From Thioalkalivibrio sp. (lineage in GTDB: Bacteria > Pseudomonadota > Gammaproteobacteria > Ectothiorhodospirales > Ectothiorhodospiraceae), in assembly GCA_011389655.1 (NCBI GenBank), contig JAABTX010000005.1:1-54433 (forward strand): a stretch of 54,433 bases of DNA, read 5' to 3'. Within the stretch, counting starts at the first letter, position 1, and every line of letters begins with the position of its first letter. The notes under the pieces were generated by a model. The model was not told the DNA's origin. It saw nothing but the letters and a program-made list of their open reading frames with translations, and did not search any database. The position numbers were made by a program, and so were the translations under genes. Below, one piece after another: positions 33,425 to 41,338 of this stretch.

Positions 33425-34177
33425 TCACAGGCGGATATACGTCCAGCCTTCCGCCTGCCGCTGCGCGGCCTCCCGCACACCGGACTCCACCTCCTCCACC
33501 CAGGGCAGGAACTCGATCAGACGGTCCTCCTCGCGCTCGCGGCGCGCGCGGGACTGGCCGCAGGCGGTGACGCGAAGGTTCGGATAGTTGTACACGAGAT
33601 CACGGATCCGGTTCGGAAACGGTGCGAGGTCGGTCCGGACCAGTTCGAGCGCCGTTCCGTGCACCACCAGCTGCACCTCGAGCTCCTCTCCGTCCAGCCA
33701 GGCGGTCTGGAGCATGTGCTCGATGTCGTCGAACAGCGCCGCAGCCTCGAGTCGGTCCGTCTCGGTCACATGAAAGAGGACCTGGTCGACATCCGGCCGT
33801 CCCGCCGCGACCGCGGCACTCGCCGCGACACCCGGGTCCCCGTTCCCGACCATCGGCACGGGCTCGTGCGCACCGTCGCGAGTGAACCCGATCACCGCGA
33901 TCAGCACCAGCGCCAGGGCACCGATCGCTGCCACCAGCGCCGGCAGCCAGCTGCGCGGCGAGCCCGTCCGAGGCGGACGCCGAACAGCCGACGTCGGCAG
34001 CACATCCGGCCGATAGGCCATGTTCACCAGCTCCTTCAATTGGTAGAAGTCGCAGACTTCCCGGCTCAGGCTCTCGTTGGCCGAGATCGACTGCAACGCG
34101 GAGAGACGGTCCTCCGGCGAGAACTCCCCATCGACAAAGGCATTGAGGATCTCCTCGCTGGGGCGTCCTTCACTCAT
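33425..34177 (-). CDS. Membrane anti-sigma factor with C-terminal DsrE-like domain
   Basis: A 250-residue protein in three parts. Residues 1-60 resemble anti-sigma N-terminal domains (SEEILNAFVDGEFSPEDRLSALQSI), with a single Cys42 and no full zinc HxxxCxxC motif. Residues 77-98 form one membrane helix. After a Pro/Gly/Ala linker, residues 128-250 match the DsrE/DsrF sulfur-relay family: VDQVLFHVTETDRLEAAALFDDIEHML, VQLVVHGTALELV, LRVTACGQSRARR with candidate sulfur-carrying Cys206, and SGVREAAQRQAEGWTYIRL. By topology the DsrE-like part would face the periplasm. It overlaps the ECF sigma gene by eight bases. A role sensing reactive sulfur or thiol redox state is inference. Confidence 0.78.
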   Translation of the reverse strand: MSEGRPSEEILNAFVDGEFSPEDRLSALQSISANESLSREVCDFYQLKELVNMAYRPDVLPTSAVRRPPRTGSPRSWLPALVAAIGALALVLIAVIGFTRDGAHEPVPMVGNGDPGVAASAAVAAGRPDVDQVLFHVTETDRLEAAALFDDIEHMLQTAWLDGEELEVQLVVHGTALELVRTDLAPFPNRIRDLVYNYPNLRVTACGQSRARREREEDRLIEFLPWVEEVESGVREAAQRQAEGWTYIRL

Positions 34178-34715
34178 TGCGGGTTCTCACCAGCCTCAGC
34201 GTCGGCGACTCGGGAGCCGCCTGTTCCAGCAACAGCTTCCGCAACTGCGTGCGGGCCCGGCTGAGCCGGCTCATCACTGTGCCGATCGGCACGTCGAGCA
34301 CTTCCGAGACCTCGGCGTAGGCAAAACCCTCGAGGTCGACGAGCGCAACCACCTGGCGGTGATCATCACTGAGTTGCGCCATCGCGCGGCGCACGTCCTG
34401 AACCACGCGGCTGCGTTCCGTCTGGGTCTCGGGACAGTCGCCGCAGGGCAGCTCCATCTCGTCCACGTCCACCGTGTCCTTCTGCCGGCGTCCCCAGTCC
34501 CGGTAGCAGTTGGTCATGATGCGGAAGACCCAGGCCCTCAGTGCGGCCTCGTCCTGCAAGGTCTTCAGGCGCGTCAGCGCCTTCATCATCGCTTCCTGGA
34601 CCAGGTCATCGGCCAGTGCGGCGTCGTGACACCAGGCGTAGGCGGTTCGGTACAGCTGGGGCCGCATTTCGCACACCTGTTGCCGCAAACGCCGCTGTGC
34701 CAGCCACGTTGCCAT
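34170..34715 (-). CDS. ECF-type RNA polymerase sigma factor
   Basis: A 181-residue extracytoplasmic-function sigma factor. Region 2 has LYRTAYAWCHDAALADDLVQEAMMKALTRL and AWVFRIMTNCYRDWGRRQK, with Trp-rich promoter-melting residues. Region 4 has DDHRQVVALVDLEGFAYAEVSEVLDVPIGTVMSRLSRARTQLRKLL, the HTH that binds the -35 element. No region 1.1 or 3 is present, as in all ECF factors. GAGGAG precedes the ATG. The stop overlaps the start of the DsrE-fused anti-sigma factor, the usual sigma/anti-sigma pairing. Its regulon is unknown. Confidence 0.92.
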   Translation of the reverse strand: MATWLAQRRLRQQVCEMRPQLYRTAYAWCHDAALADDLVQEAMMKALTRLKTLQDEAALRAWVFRIMTNCYRDWGRRQKDTVDVDEMELPCGDCPETQTERSRVVQDVRRAMAQLSDDHRQVVALVDLEGFAYAEVSEVLDVPIGTVMSRLSRARTQLRKLLLEQAAPESPTLRLVRTRNE

Positions 34716-34769
34716 CCGTCTCTCCTCGCCCGACCGTCGTCGCGATCTTGCTTGTTGTTGTGCGGTGTA

Positions 34770-34792
34770 AGACGCTAGTCATATAGACGCTA
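34770..34792. promoter_or_regulatory. Direct repeat AGACGCTA x2 between sigma gene and divergent gene
   Basis: Perfect 8-bp direct repeats at 34770-34777 and 34785-34792, separated by GTCATAT (15-bp period), in the 112-bp interval between divergent start codons. On the minus strand they contain CGTCT, reminiscent of ECF -10 elements. They could be sigma or regulator sites; this is a guess from position only. Confidence 0.4.
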
Positions 34793-34827
34793 TTCCCGGA
34801 CATTGCCGGAGCCCCGGCAGGAAGACC

Positions 34828-35295
34828 ATGGCCTTCGACCCCGAACAACTCGAGAATTCCTTCGCCTTCGACCCGGATGCAATCGCGGAACTCCGGGCCG
34901 CCTGGTCCGAACTGATCGTGGCGGTCGTCTGGGACGACCTGAAGAGCAGCTCGATCGGCGCGCTGCCCCGGCTGCGCAAGCGGGTGCTGGAGGTCGGCGA
35001 AAACCTCCGGTCGCTGCTGTCGGACCGGCGCTGGATCCCACACGAACGCGAGCGGGTCAAGGGCGCCATGGCGGCCAGCCTGAACCTGCGCGACAGCCTG
35101 CAGCAGGCCGACCGGGCGGCGAGGCTGGTCTCGGGTGGTGCGGATCTCAAGCCCTTTGAGGAGCGATACCTGTCGTTCCGAAAGCGGCTCCTGACACTGA
35201 TCGAGATCCACGAGCAGCGTTGGGGCGACCTGCTGGAAAGCCTCTACGCCGAGGACGCCGAGCCGGACGAGGATCCTGAAGACCGGCCTGATTGA
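34828..35295 (+). CDS. Unknown 155-residue protein divergent from ECF sigma factor
   Basis: A 155-residue soluble, mostly helical and acidic protein (AFDPDAIAELRAAWSELIVAVVWDDLKSS, LRDSLQQADRAARLV, LLTLIEIHEQRWGDLLESLYAEDAEPDEDPEDRPD). No cysteines, signal peptide or membrane segments are seen, and no known family was recognised. AGGAAGACC precedes the ATG at 34828. It is transcribed away from the sigma gene across a 112-bp region holding a direct repeat, so it may be a target of that sigma factor; this is inference. Confidence 0.7.
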   Translation: MAFDPEQLENSFAFDPDAIAELRAAWSELIVAVVWDDLKSSSIGALPRLRKRVLEVGENLRSLLSDRRWIPHERERVKGAMAASLNLRDSLQQADRAARLVSGGADLKPFEERYLSFRKRLLTLIEIHEQRWGDLLESLYAEDAEPDEDPEDRPD

Positions 35296-35370
35296 GGACG
35301 AAACGCCGCGGCGTGCGTGTTGGGCACTGTCATTTCCGCTGCCACCCGCCCCGGACCATGAAAGAAAGCC

Positions 35371-35520
35371 GTAGGGTGGGCAAAACGAAGTGTGCCCACC
35401 GTGGATCGACACGGCCGGGACGGTGGGCCCGCTGCGCTTGGCCCACCCTACGCAGCAGGGTGGCACGCGGCCAACCGATCCTGCCCCGCCGTCCCGGGGA
35501 CGGATTTGCAGATCTGTCCC
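35371..35520. repeat. REP-like family B inverted pair plus GGGGACGGAT element
   Basis: A GTAGGGTGGGC...GTGCCCACC element (35371-35400) faces an inverted one, GGTGGGCCC...GCCCACCCTAC (35422-35451), making a BIME-like head-to-head pair. A copy of the GGGGACAGAT hairpin family lies at 35496-35520 with a mismatch in the stem. Then a CGCAGGCGGGAGAGGGG stretch (near 35540) recurs from the speA-speE region. These fill the 367-bp gap 35296-35662; no gene was seen there. Confidence 0.88.
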
Positions 35521-35662
35521 TGCCCTTGGCAGCCCCGTCCGCAGGCGGGAGAGGGGGAACGGCGCGACTTTCACGTTAACATGAGGTTTCAGGGCGCCTT
35601 CGGCCTTCGGCTGACGCGCCACCCCCGGGGAATCCGGAGCACGAGGCCACACGGGGCAGGTG

Positions 35663-37099
35663 ATGGGCGAAGACATCAGCGAGGGACGCTTCACCCTGGA
35701 GGACTATCGACGCTTCGCAAACTGCCTGGAGCGCGAGACGGAGTTGCTCGGGCACTGGTTGCGGAGCCGGGAGGAGCCCGGCTGCAGCCGTCCGCGCCTG
35801 GGCTTCGAGATCGAGGCCTGGCTGATCGACCAGGACTGCCAGCCTCTCCCCGGCAACGAGGCCTTTCTCGAGGCCTTCGACCATCCGATGGCTGCGCTCG
35901 AGCTCGCCCAGTTCAACGTCGAGCTCAATTCCAGCGTGTTCCAGACCGGGACCGAGTGCTTCTGCATGGTGCTCGAGGAACTCACCGAGACCCTGCGCCG
36001 GGCCCGGGCGGCAGCAGAGCAGATCGGCGGGACGCTGCTGATGGCGGGTACACTGCCGACCCTGCTGCCGGAGCATCTGGGGCTGCACCACATGTCCCGG
36101 CGCACCCGGTACCAGGCGCTGAACAGCGCGGTGCTGGAACGCCGCGCGCAGCGGCCGCTGCGGCTGGAGATCGAGGGCCGCGAACACCTGCGCCACCAAC
36201 ACACGGATGTGATGCTGGAGGCCGCGGCCACGTCATTCCAGATCCACCTGGAGACCCAGCCGACGGTCGCGCACCGGGTCTACAACGCCGCGCTCGCGGC
36301 CTCCGCACCGGTGCTGGCCGCGAGCGGCAACGCCCCGTTCCTGTTCGGCAAGCTCCTGTGGGAGGAGTCCCGGATCCCCCTGTTCGAGCAGGCGGTCGAA
36401 GTGGGCGGCTTCGGCGACTCCGCGCGCGGCCCCGTCCGCCGGGTGACCTTCGGCAGCGGCTACCTGCGCGAGAGCATCTTGGAGGCCTTCGAGGAGAACC
36501 GTCAGCACTTCCCGATCCTGTTGCCGAGCCGCCTGCCGGAGAACGACGCGACGCTTGCTCATCTGCGTCTGCACAATGGCACGATCTGGCGCTGGAACCG
36601 GCCGATCCTGGGAATCGACCCCGATGGCAGCTTCAATCTCCGGATCGAACACCGGAGCCTGCCCGCCGGACCCACCCTCGAGGACATGCTCGCGAACACC
36701 GCCCTGTTGCTGGGTCTGATCGAGCATCTGGTATCGCAGGCAGGCAACGGACACGGCGCCCTCGAGTTCGCCAGTGCCCGCGACAACTTCTACGCCGCCG
36801 CCCGCTACGGCCTCAGGAGCCGCCTGCGCTGGGAGGACCGGCAGCCGCAACCCGCCCGGCAGCTGATACTGCAGCGCCTGCTGCCCTGCGCCGCGGACGG
36901 TCTGGACCGGCTCGGCATCGATGGCAGCGAGCGCGATCACCTGCTGGGGATCGTCTCGGCCCGGGTGCAGTCCGGGCAGACCGGCAGCATCTGGCAGCAG
37001 CGCTGGGTCGACCGTCACGGCCGCGACATGAAGGCCCTGACCCGGGCCTACCGTGACTGGCAGGACACCGGCCTGCCGGTACACAATTGGAGTCTGTGA
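35663..37099 (+). CDS. Glutamate-cysteine ligase-like (GCS2) protein
   Basis: A 478-residue member of the GCS2/glutamate-amine ligase superfamily. GFEIEAWLIDQD is the Glu-rich start typical of the fold, LAQFNVELNSSVF and SFQIHLETQPTVAHRVYNAALAASAPVLAASGNAPF follow, and RIEHRSLPAGPTLEDMLANTALLLGLIEHL resembles the C-terminal part of gamma-glutamylcysteine ligases. The true acceptor is unknown; Cys-containing or amine substrates are possible. Start is ATG 35663; a GTG three bases upstream is equally possible. It overlaps the downstream aspartoacylase-like gene by one base (TGATG), so they form an operon. Confidence 0.78.
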   Translation: MGEDISEGRFTLEDYRRFANCLERETELLGHWLRSREEPGCSRPRLGFEIEAWLIDQDCQPLPGNEAFLEAFDHPMAALELAQFNVELNSSVFQTGTECFCMVLEELTETLRRARAAAEQIGGTLLMAGTLPTLLPEHLGLHHMSRRTRYQALNSAVLERRAQRPLRLEIEGREHLRHQHTDVMLEAAATSFQIHLETQPTVAHRVYNAALAASAPVLAASGNAPFLFGKLLWEESRIPLFEQAVEVGGFGDSARGPVRRVTFGSGYLRESILEAFEENRQHFPILLPSRLPENDATLAHLRLHNGTIWRWNRPILGIDPDGSFNLRIEHRSLPAGPTLEDMLANTALLLGLIEHLVSQAGNGHGALEFASARDNFYAAARYGLRSRLRWEDRQPQPARQLILQRLLPCAADGLDRLGIDGSERDHLLGIVSARVQSGQTGSIWQQRWVDRHGRDMKALTRAYRDWQDTGLPVHNWSL

Positions 37100-38151
37100 T
37101 GTCCGATCCGCTCTTCGACGAACACGACGGCCTGCCGGAAGGCTTCCTGTCCGCCAGTCCCGGGGACCTGCACCGCATTCTGCCGCGGCCGGCCCTGATA
37201 CGGCTCCCGGGGATGCGGACCCCGGCGGTGGCGGTGGTGCTGTTGCTGCACGGCAACGAGCCCGTGGGCCTGCAGGCGGTGCAGCAGCTCCTGCGACGCT
37301 ACGCGGGCCGGCGCCTGCCACGGGCGCTGACGCTGGTGGTCGGCAATGTGCAGGCGGCAGCCGTGGGCCAGCGGCATCTGGACCGCCAGCCCGACTTCAA
37401 CCGCATCTGGCCGGGCACGGAGCAGCCCGGCTCGCAGGAGTCGCGGATGTTCGAGCAGATCGTTGCCCGCCTGCGCGCGGACGGCCTGTTCGCGGCGATC
37501 GACCTCCACAACAACACCGGGCGCAACCCGCATTATGCCTGCGTCAACTTCCTGGATGACGGCTTCCTGAACCTGGCCGGCCTGTTCGGGCGCACGGTGG
37601 TCTATTTCACCCGGCCGCGCGGCGTGGCGTCGATGGCCCTCGCCGACATCGCGCCGTCGGTGACGCTGGAATGCGGCCACCCCAACGAAACGGCCGGCAT
37701 CCGGCACGCGCTGGAATTCATCGATGCGGTGCTGCACCTGAGCCGGTTCCCGGCCCACCCTCCGGACACCCGGTCCATCGAGGTCTTTCACACGGTCGCG
37801 CAGCTGCGCGTGCGGCCCGGCCTGCGCGTGGGGCTGGAGGAGGACGCCGACGTGGTACTGGAACCGGATCTGGACCGGATGAATTTCCGCATCCTGCCGG
37901 CCGGCAGCCGGCTGGTGCGCCAGACGGGGGCCACCTCGGACTCCCTGATCGCGACGGATTCCGAGGGACGCAACGTCACCCCGGACTATCTGGAGCAGGA
38001 GGGACCGGACGTGCGCCTGAGCCGGCCGATGATGCCGTCGATGCTGACGCTGGACACGCGGGTCATCGCACAGGACTGCCTGTGCTACCTGATGGAGCCG
38101 CTGGACCTCGCGCGGCACTCTGGCGCCGCCGCACGCACCGCGCACGGCTAG
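37099..38151 (+). CDS. M14-type zinc deacylase, succinylglutamate desuccinylase/aspartoacylase family
   Basis: A 350-residue zinc hydrolase. LLLHGNEPVGLQAV supplies His51 and Glu54 of the HxxE zinc site, DFNRIWPG is the AstE/AspA substrate-binding motif (N-R-x-F/W-P), AIDLHNNTGRNPHY has the third zinc His137, and VTLECGHPNE carries the catalytic Glu. Known members deacylate N-acyl amino acids. The C-terminal 130 residues form an extra beta-rich domain. Translationally coupled to the GCS2-like ligase, so the pair may make and break the same amide; substrate unknown. Confidence 0.82.
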   Translation: MSDPLFDEHDGLPEGFLSASPGDLHRILPRPALIRLPGMRTPAVAVVLLLHGNEPVGLQAVQQLLRRYAGRRLPRALTLVVGNVQAAAVGQRHLDRQPDFNRIWPGTEQPGSQESRMFEQIVARLRADGLFAAIDLHNNTGRNPHYACVNFLDDGFLNLAGLFGRTVVYFTRPRGVASMALADIAPSVTLECGHPNETAGIRHALEFIDAVLHLSRFPAHPPDTRSIEVFHTVAQLRVRPGLRVGLEEDADVVLEPDLDRMNFRILPAGSRLVRQTGATSDSLIATDSEGRNVTPDYLEQEGPDVRLSRPMMPSMLTLDTRVIAQDCLCYLMEPLDLARHSGAAARTAHG

Positions 38152-38199
38152 TGTCCTGAGTCAGAGGTTCGCAGCGCAGTGGCGGCGCCGCTTGCGGGT

Positions 38200-38409
38200 T
38201 CAGTCCTCGCGGTCGATCCGTTCCAGCACCTGTTCGACGCGATCGCCCTTGCGGTAGTAGCGCGGATCGCGGGACATTTCGGCCAGCGCGCGTTCCCGCG
38301 CCTCCTCAGTATCGAACCAGCGGAAGTACTCCCAGTCCGGCCCGAGCAGGTGGGGGGCGGACATGGTGCTGCCTTCGGGAAGCGTGATTCGGATGCCGTA
38401 GCGTTTCAT
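38200..38409 (-). CDS. Small conserved hypothetical protein, 69 residues
   Basis: A 69-residue soluble protein, MKRYGIRITLPEGSTMSAPHLLGPDWEYFRWFDTEEARERALAEMSRDPRYYRKGDRVEQVLERIDRED, showing the compact pattern of a small conserved family in Gammaproteobacteria. The ATG at 38409 was chosen over 38466 because the family starts at MKRYGIR. No function is known. It lies alone, 3' of the aspartoacylase-like gene on the opposite strand and upstream of tRNA-Met. Confidence 0.6.
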   Translation of the reverse strand: MKRYGIRITLPEGSTMSAPHLLGPDWEYFRWFDTEEARERALAEMSRDPRYYRKGDRVEQVLERIDRED

Positions 38410-38494
38410 GAACGAAGACAGTCTCGGGAATGAACGCGGGGCCGCGCCCGCCGTTCCATGGGCCACTTTAGCGCAGGTCGGTCGGCGAAGGGAT

Positions 38495-38571
38495 TGGTGG
38501 CTACGCCCTGATTCGAACAGGGGACCCCATCATTATGAGTGATGTGCTCTAACCAGCTGAGCTACGTAGCC
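38495..38571 (-). tRNA. tRNA-Met (CAT), elongator type
   Basis: On the minus strand GGCTACG pairs with CGTAGCC to form a seven-pair acceptor stem, followed by discriminator A and encoded CCA (38495-38497). The D arm contains AGCTCAGCTGGTTAGAGC, the anticodon arm CATCA-CTCATAA-TGATG with anticodon CAT, and the T arm CCCTG-TTCGAAT-CAGGG. The TTCGAAT T-loop and first G-C pair indicate an elongator rather than initiator tRNA. Confidence 0.95.
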
Positions 38572-38628
38572 GCACGGGCTGCGAATTCTCGATTCCCGGC
38601 GGGCCAATGTCAAGCAGGGCCAGGCGCA

Positions 38629-38934
38629 CTAGATGCGCAGCCGGTCGACCACGCGGCCGTCCCGCAGGTGCTCCTCCAGGATCTCGTCGATGTCGCGCTC
38701 ATCCTGATAGGTGTACCAGACACCCTCGGGGTAGACCACCGCCACCGGCCCTTCATTGCAGCGATCGAGACAGCCCGCGGTGTTCACGCGGACCTGCCCC
38801 TTGCCATGAATCCCCATGCCCTTCGCGCGCCTCTTGGCGTAGGCCCGCAGCTCCGTGGCGCCGTGATCCTCGCAGCAGTTGCCGTCCTCGCGCATGTTGG
38901 TACAGAAAAAGATGTGTCGCTGGTAATAGCTCAT
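38629..38934 (-). CDS. Thioredoxin-like [2Fe-2S] ferredoxin
   Basis: A 101-residue thioredoxin-fold ferredoxin. Cluster ligands: Cys11 and Cys20 (with an adjacent Cys21) in FFCTNMREDGNCCEDHG, then Cys55 and Cys59 in TAGCLDRCNEGP. PVAVVYPEGVWYTYQDERDI is the conserved C-terminal strand-helix. Similar to Aquifex and Azotobacter [2Fe-2S] thioredoxin-like ferredoxins; the partner is unknown. The gene is monocistronic, 57 bp from tRNA-Met. Confidence 0.88.
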   Translation of the reverse strand: MSYYQRHIFFCTNMREDGNCCEDHGATELRAYAKRRAKGMGIHGKGQVRVNTAGCLDRCNEGPVAVVYPEGVWYTYQDERDIDEILEEHLRDGRVVDRLRI

Positions 38935-39116
38935 GTCGCCTCCTGCCCTGAGACGACATCATAGCCACCAGTCTCCGCTCCGAACAGGCAACGGGATCCG
39001 CGATGTGGAAACAGCCTGGCGGGCCATGCGGAACCCCGCCCGTATTCCGGCATCCAGCCGGTCGTTGCCGCCTGCTGCTATCCTCTGCGGCCCGGCCTGT
39101 CTGCCGCGCCTGTGCA

Positions 39117-40379
39117 ATGACTCCGACATCGAAAGCCTCACCACCCCCATCCAGCCGGCGAACCGGCGGTCCGCCTGACTTCAGCGCCGAGCTGGCCGGC
39201 GCGGACCGCTGCGTGCTCTGCGGCATGTGCCTGCCGCACTGTCCCACCTACGGGGTACAGCGCGTGGAGGGCGACTCGCCGCGCGGGCGCATCACCCTGA
39301 TGCAGGGACTGGCCCAGGGGCGCCTGCCGCCGGAGAACGCGCGGCTGCGCGCGCACCTGGAGGGCTGCCTCGGCTGCCGCTCCTGCGAGGCGGTCTGTCC
39401 TGCCGGGGTCCGCTTCGGCGAGTTGATGGATCACGGCCGGCACGTGCTGCACACGCATCCAGCGAGCAGGTGGCAGCGCCTCCGGGAGCTGCTGATCGGC
39501 CCCCTGCGGCGGGCGGCCCTGCGCCGGCGCGGGTTGCGCCGCGGCACCGCGCTGGCCGCGCGGCTGGCCCGCGGCTCGGGGCTGGCGCGCCTGCTGCCGC
39601 CGTCGTTGCTGCCGGGCCGGATGCTGCGGCACGTGGCCCCGTCACTGCACCGTCTGCCGGCACTGAGACCATCGGCTGCTCCCGCCGCCGCGGATGTCTG
39701 GCTCTTCACCGGCTGCATGGATGCCTTCTTCACCGGCCCCGATCTCCGCGCCGCCCTGGAACTGCTGGACGGACTCGGCGTACGCGTCGCGATCCCCTGG
39801 GGACAGGCCTGCTGCGGGGCAATCGATCAGCATCTCGGCCGGCTCGGCGACGCGGAGGCCCTGCGGAGGTCGAACCTGCGGGCCTTCGCCGGCGAGCAGC
39901 GGGTGCTGGTGCTGGACAGCGGCTGCGAGGCACAGCTGCGCGAGTATCCGGCCGAGGGCTGGCAGGGCCGTGTGACCAGCCTGACGGGTTTTCTCGCCGA
40001 CCTGCCGGTCGAGGAGTTCCGCTGGCGCACGGATCCCGTCCGCGTTGTCGTGCACCTGCCCTGCACGCTGCGCAACGTGACCCGGGAGACGGATGGCATC
40101 CGCGCTCTGCTGCAGCGCCTGCCGGGGGTGGAGGTGGTGACGCTCGCGCCGCCACGAAACTGCTGTGGCGCCGGCGGCACCGCGATGCTGACACAGCCGG
40201 CGATGGCCGATCCGCTCGGCCATGAGACCCTGGAGGCGCTCCAGGCCCCGGAGCCCGGCGTGATCATCAGTCCCAACGTCGGCTGCAGCGTGCACCTGCG
40301 GGCCCTGCAGGCGGGCGGTCCCCGGATCGTCTCCCCGGCCCGGTTCCTGCGCGAGCGCCTCGCCCCCGCCCTGTCGTAG
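39117..40379 (+). CDS. Iron-sulfur protein similar to glycolate oxidase subunit GlcF
   Basis: A 420-residue protein with two N-terminal four-Cys [4Fe-4S] motifs, CVLCGMCLPHCPTY and CLGCRSCEAVCPAG, followed by a basic linker and two CCG-domain repeats (WLFTGCMDAF, GQACCGAIDQHLG; CTLRN, RNCCGAGGTA, NVGCSVHL). This architecture is GlcF or LutA/HdrB-like. It would pass electrons from a flavoprotein to quinone, but no glcD/glcE flavoprotein is adjacent, so the partner is elsewhere. ATG at 39117 chosen (MTPTSKAS). The TAG stop lies in GTAGGAGG, possibly from a repeat. Confidence 0.85.
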   Translation: MTPTSKASPPPSSRRTGGPPDFSAELAGADRCVLCGMCLPHCPTYGVQRVEGDSPRGRITLMQGLAQGRLPPENARLRAHLEGCLGCRSCEAVCPAGVRFGELMDHGRHVLHTHPASRWQRLRELLIGPLRRAALRRRGLRRGTALAARLARGSGLARLLPPSLLPGRMLRHVAPSLHRLPALRPSAAPAAADVWLFTGCMDAFFTGPDLRAALELLDGLGVRVAIPWGQACCGAIDQHLGRLGDAEALRRSNLRAFAGEQRVLVLDSGCEAQLREYPAEGWQGRVTSLTGFLADLPVEEFRWRTDPVRVVVHLPCTLRNVTRETDGIRALLQRLPGVEVVTLAPPRNCCGAGGTAMLTQPAMADPLGHETLEALQAPEPGVIISPNVGCSVHLRALQAGGPRIVSPARFLRERLAPALS

Positions 40380-40662
40380 GAGGCCGGACATCCGGGCGGC
40401 ATTCCCCGGCGCGGGATCGCCGGGAGGGCTCGTCTCCCACCGGGCCAGGGTGGACGCTCAGGAGCGCACCTGCAGGGGGTCGTGGGAGGTCGTGGGAGCG
40501 GCTTCCAGCCGCGATATGCGGCGTTGCCTCAGGTGCCCAGGGCCATCGCGGCCAGAGGCCGCTCCCACAGGACGCCACCCGTTCGCGGCATTCCCCGGCG
40601 CCGGGATCGCCCAGAGGCTCGCCTCCTGAAAGGGGGGGGATCGGCTCCTCCTTGCGGTGGCC
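40380..40662. repeat. REP-like cluster (BIME-type pair at 40492-40568)
   Basis: GTGGGAGCGGCttccAGCCGCGAT (40492-40515) and its inverted counterpart ATCGCGGCCagaGGCCGCTCCCAC (40545-40568) form an inverted pair, separated by 29 bp. Flanking are GGAGG-type hairpins with GCGGGATCGCC (around 40400-40440 and 40590-40625). The cluster fills the 283-bp gap between the convergent GlcF-like gene and coq7; no gene seen. Confidence 0.88.
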
Positions 40663-41304
40663 TCAGACCCAGTAGGCGGTGCCGGTCATCACCTTTGCGA
40701 CCGCGGGCATCACCAGGCTGCGCACCGGCCAGGGCACCGGACGGCCTCCGAGTTCCATTGCGGCCGCGCCGTGCTCGATTTCCTCGTGCTTCATCTGCAG
40801 CAGGATCGCCGCGGACTGGTTGTCCTGCTCCGGCAGGCGTTCCAGGTGGTGGTCGAGGTGGCGCTCGACCTGGCGCTCGGTCTCGTCCACGAAGCCCAGG
40901 CTGTAGCGGTCGCCGGCGAGCCCTGCGGCGGCGCCCATTGCCAGCGAACCCAGGTACCAGACCGGATTCAGCAAGCTGGTGCGCGCCCCCATCTCGTGCG
41001 CGCGCTCCGCGCACCAGTGCAGGTGGTCACCCTCCTCGCGTGCCGACTGGTCCAGACGCTCGCGCACCTCGGGTCGGCGGGAGGTCAGCATCTGGCCCTG
41101 ATAGAGTCCCTGCGCCGCAACCTCGCCCGCGTGATTCACCCGCATCAGGCGCCCGACCAGCGACCGCTCTTCCGTCTCCAGCCAGGGCTCCGGCAGGCCC
41201 TGCGCCGGCGAAGGGCGGCCCGTGGCCCGTGCCTGGCCGGAAATCACCTTCACGAAGGCGTCCGCCTGGCTGATCAGTTCGTCGACAAGGGAGAGTCTGC
41301 GCAT
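40663..41304 (-). CDS. coq7: Coq7-type 2-polyprenyl-3-methyl-6-methoxy-benzoquinone hydroxylase
   Basis: A 213-residue diiron hydroxylase. LMRVNHAGEVAAQGLYQGQ and EEGDHLHWCAERAHEMG provide the first ExxH set; QMKHEEIEHGAAAMELGG (ExxxEH) provides the second. A hydrophobic helix region (VWYLGSLAMGAAAGLAG) lies between. It hydroxylates the ubiquinone ring precursor, replacing UbiF. The ATG is the first codon (MRRLSLVDELIS). Next to speD across a repeat cluster, as in Pseudomonas where the order trpC-vfr-osmC-like-speD-coq7 is seen. Confidence 0.95.
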   Translation of the reverse strand: MRRLSLVDELISQADAFVKVISGQARATGRPSPAQGLPEPWLETEERSLVGRLMRVNHAGEVAAQGLYQGQMLTSRRPEVRERLDQSAREEGDHLHWCAERAHEMGARTSLLNPVWYLGSLAMGAAAGLAGDRYSLGFVDETERQVERHLDHHLERLPEQDNQSAAILLQMKHEEIEHGAAAMELGGRPVPWPVRSLVMPAVAKVMTGTAYWV

Positions 41305-41338
41305 CCGGTCATGCTAGGCCAGGTGCCGGGTCCCTTCA

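Noticed and set aside
38495-38571. tRNA as an integration site for a genomic island
   Set aside because: No integrase or second copy of the tRNA 3' end was seen nearby.
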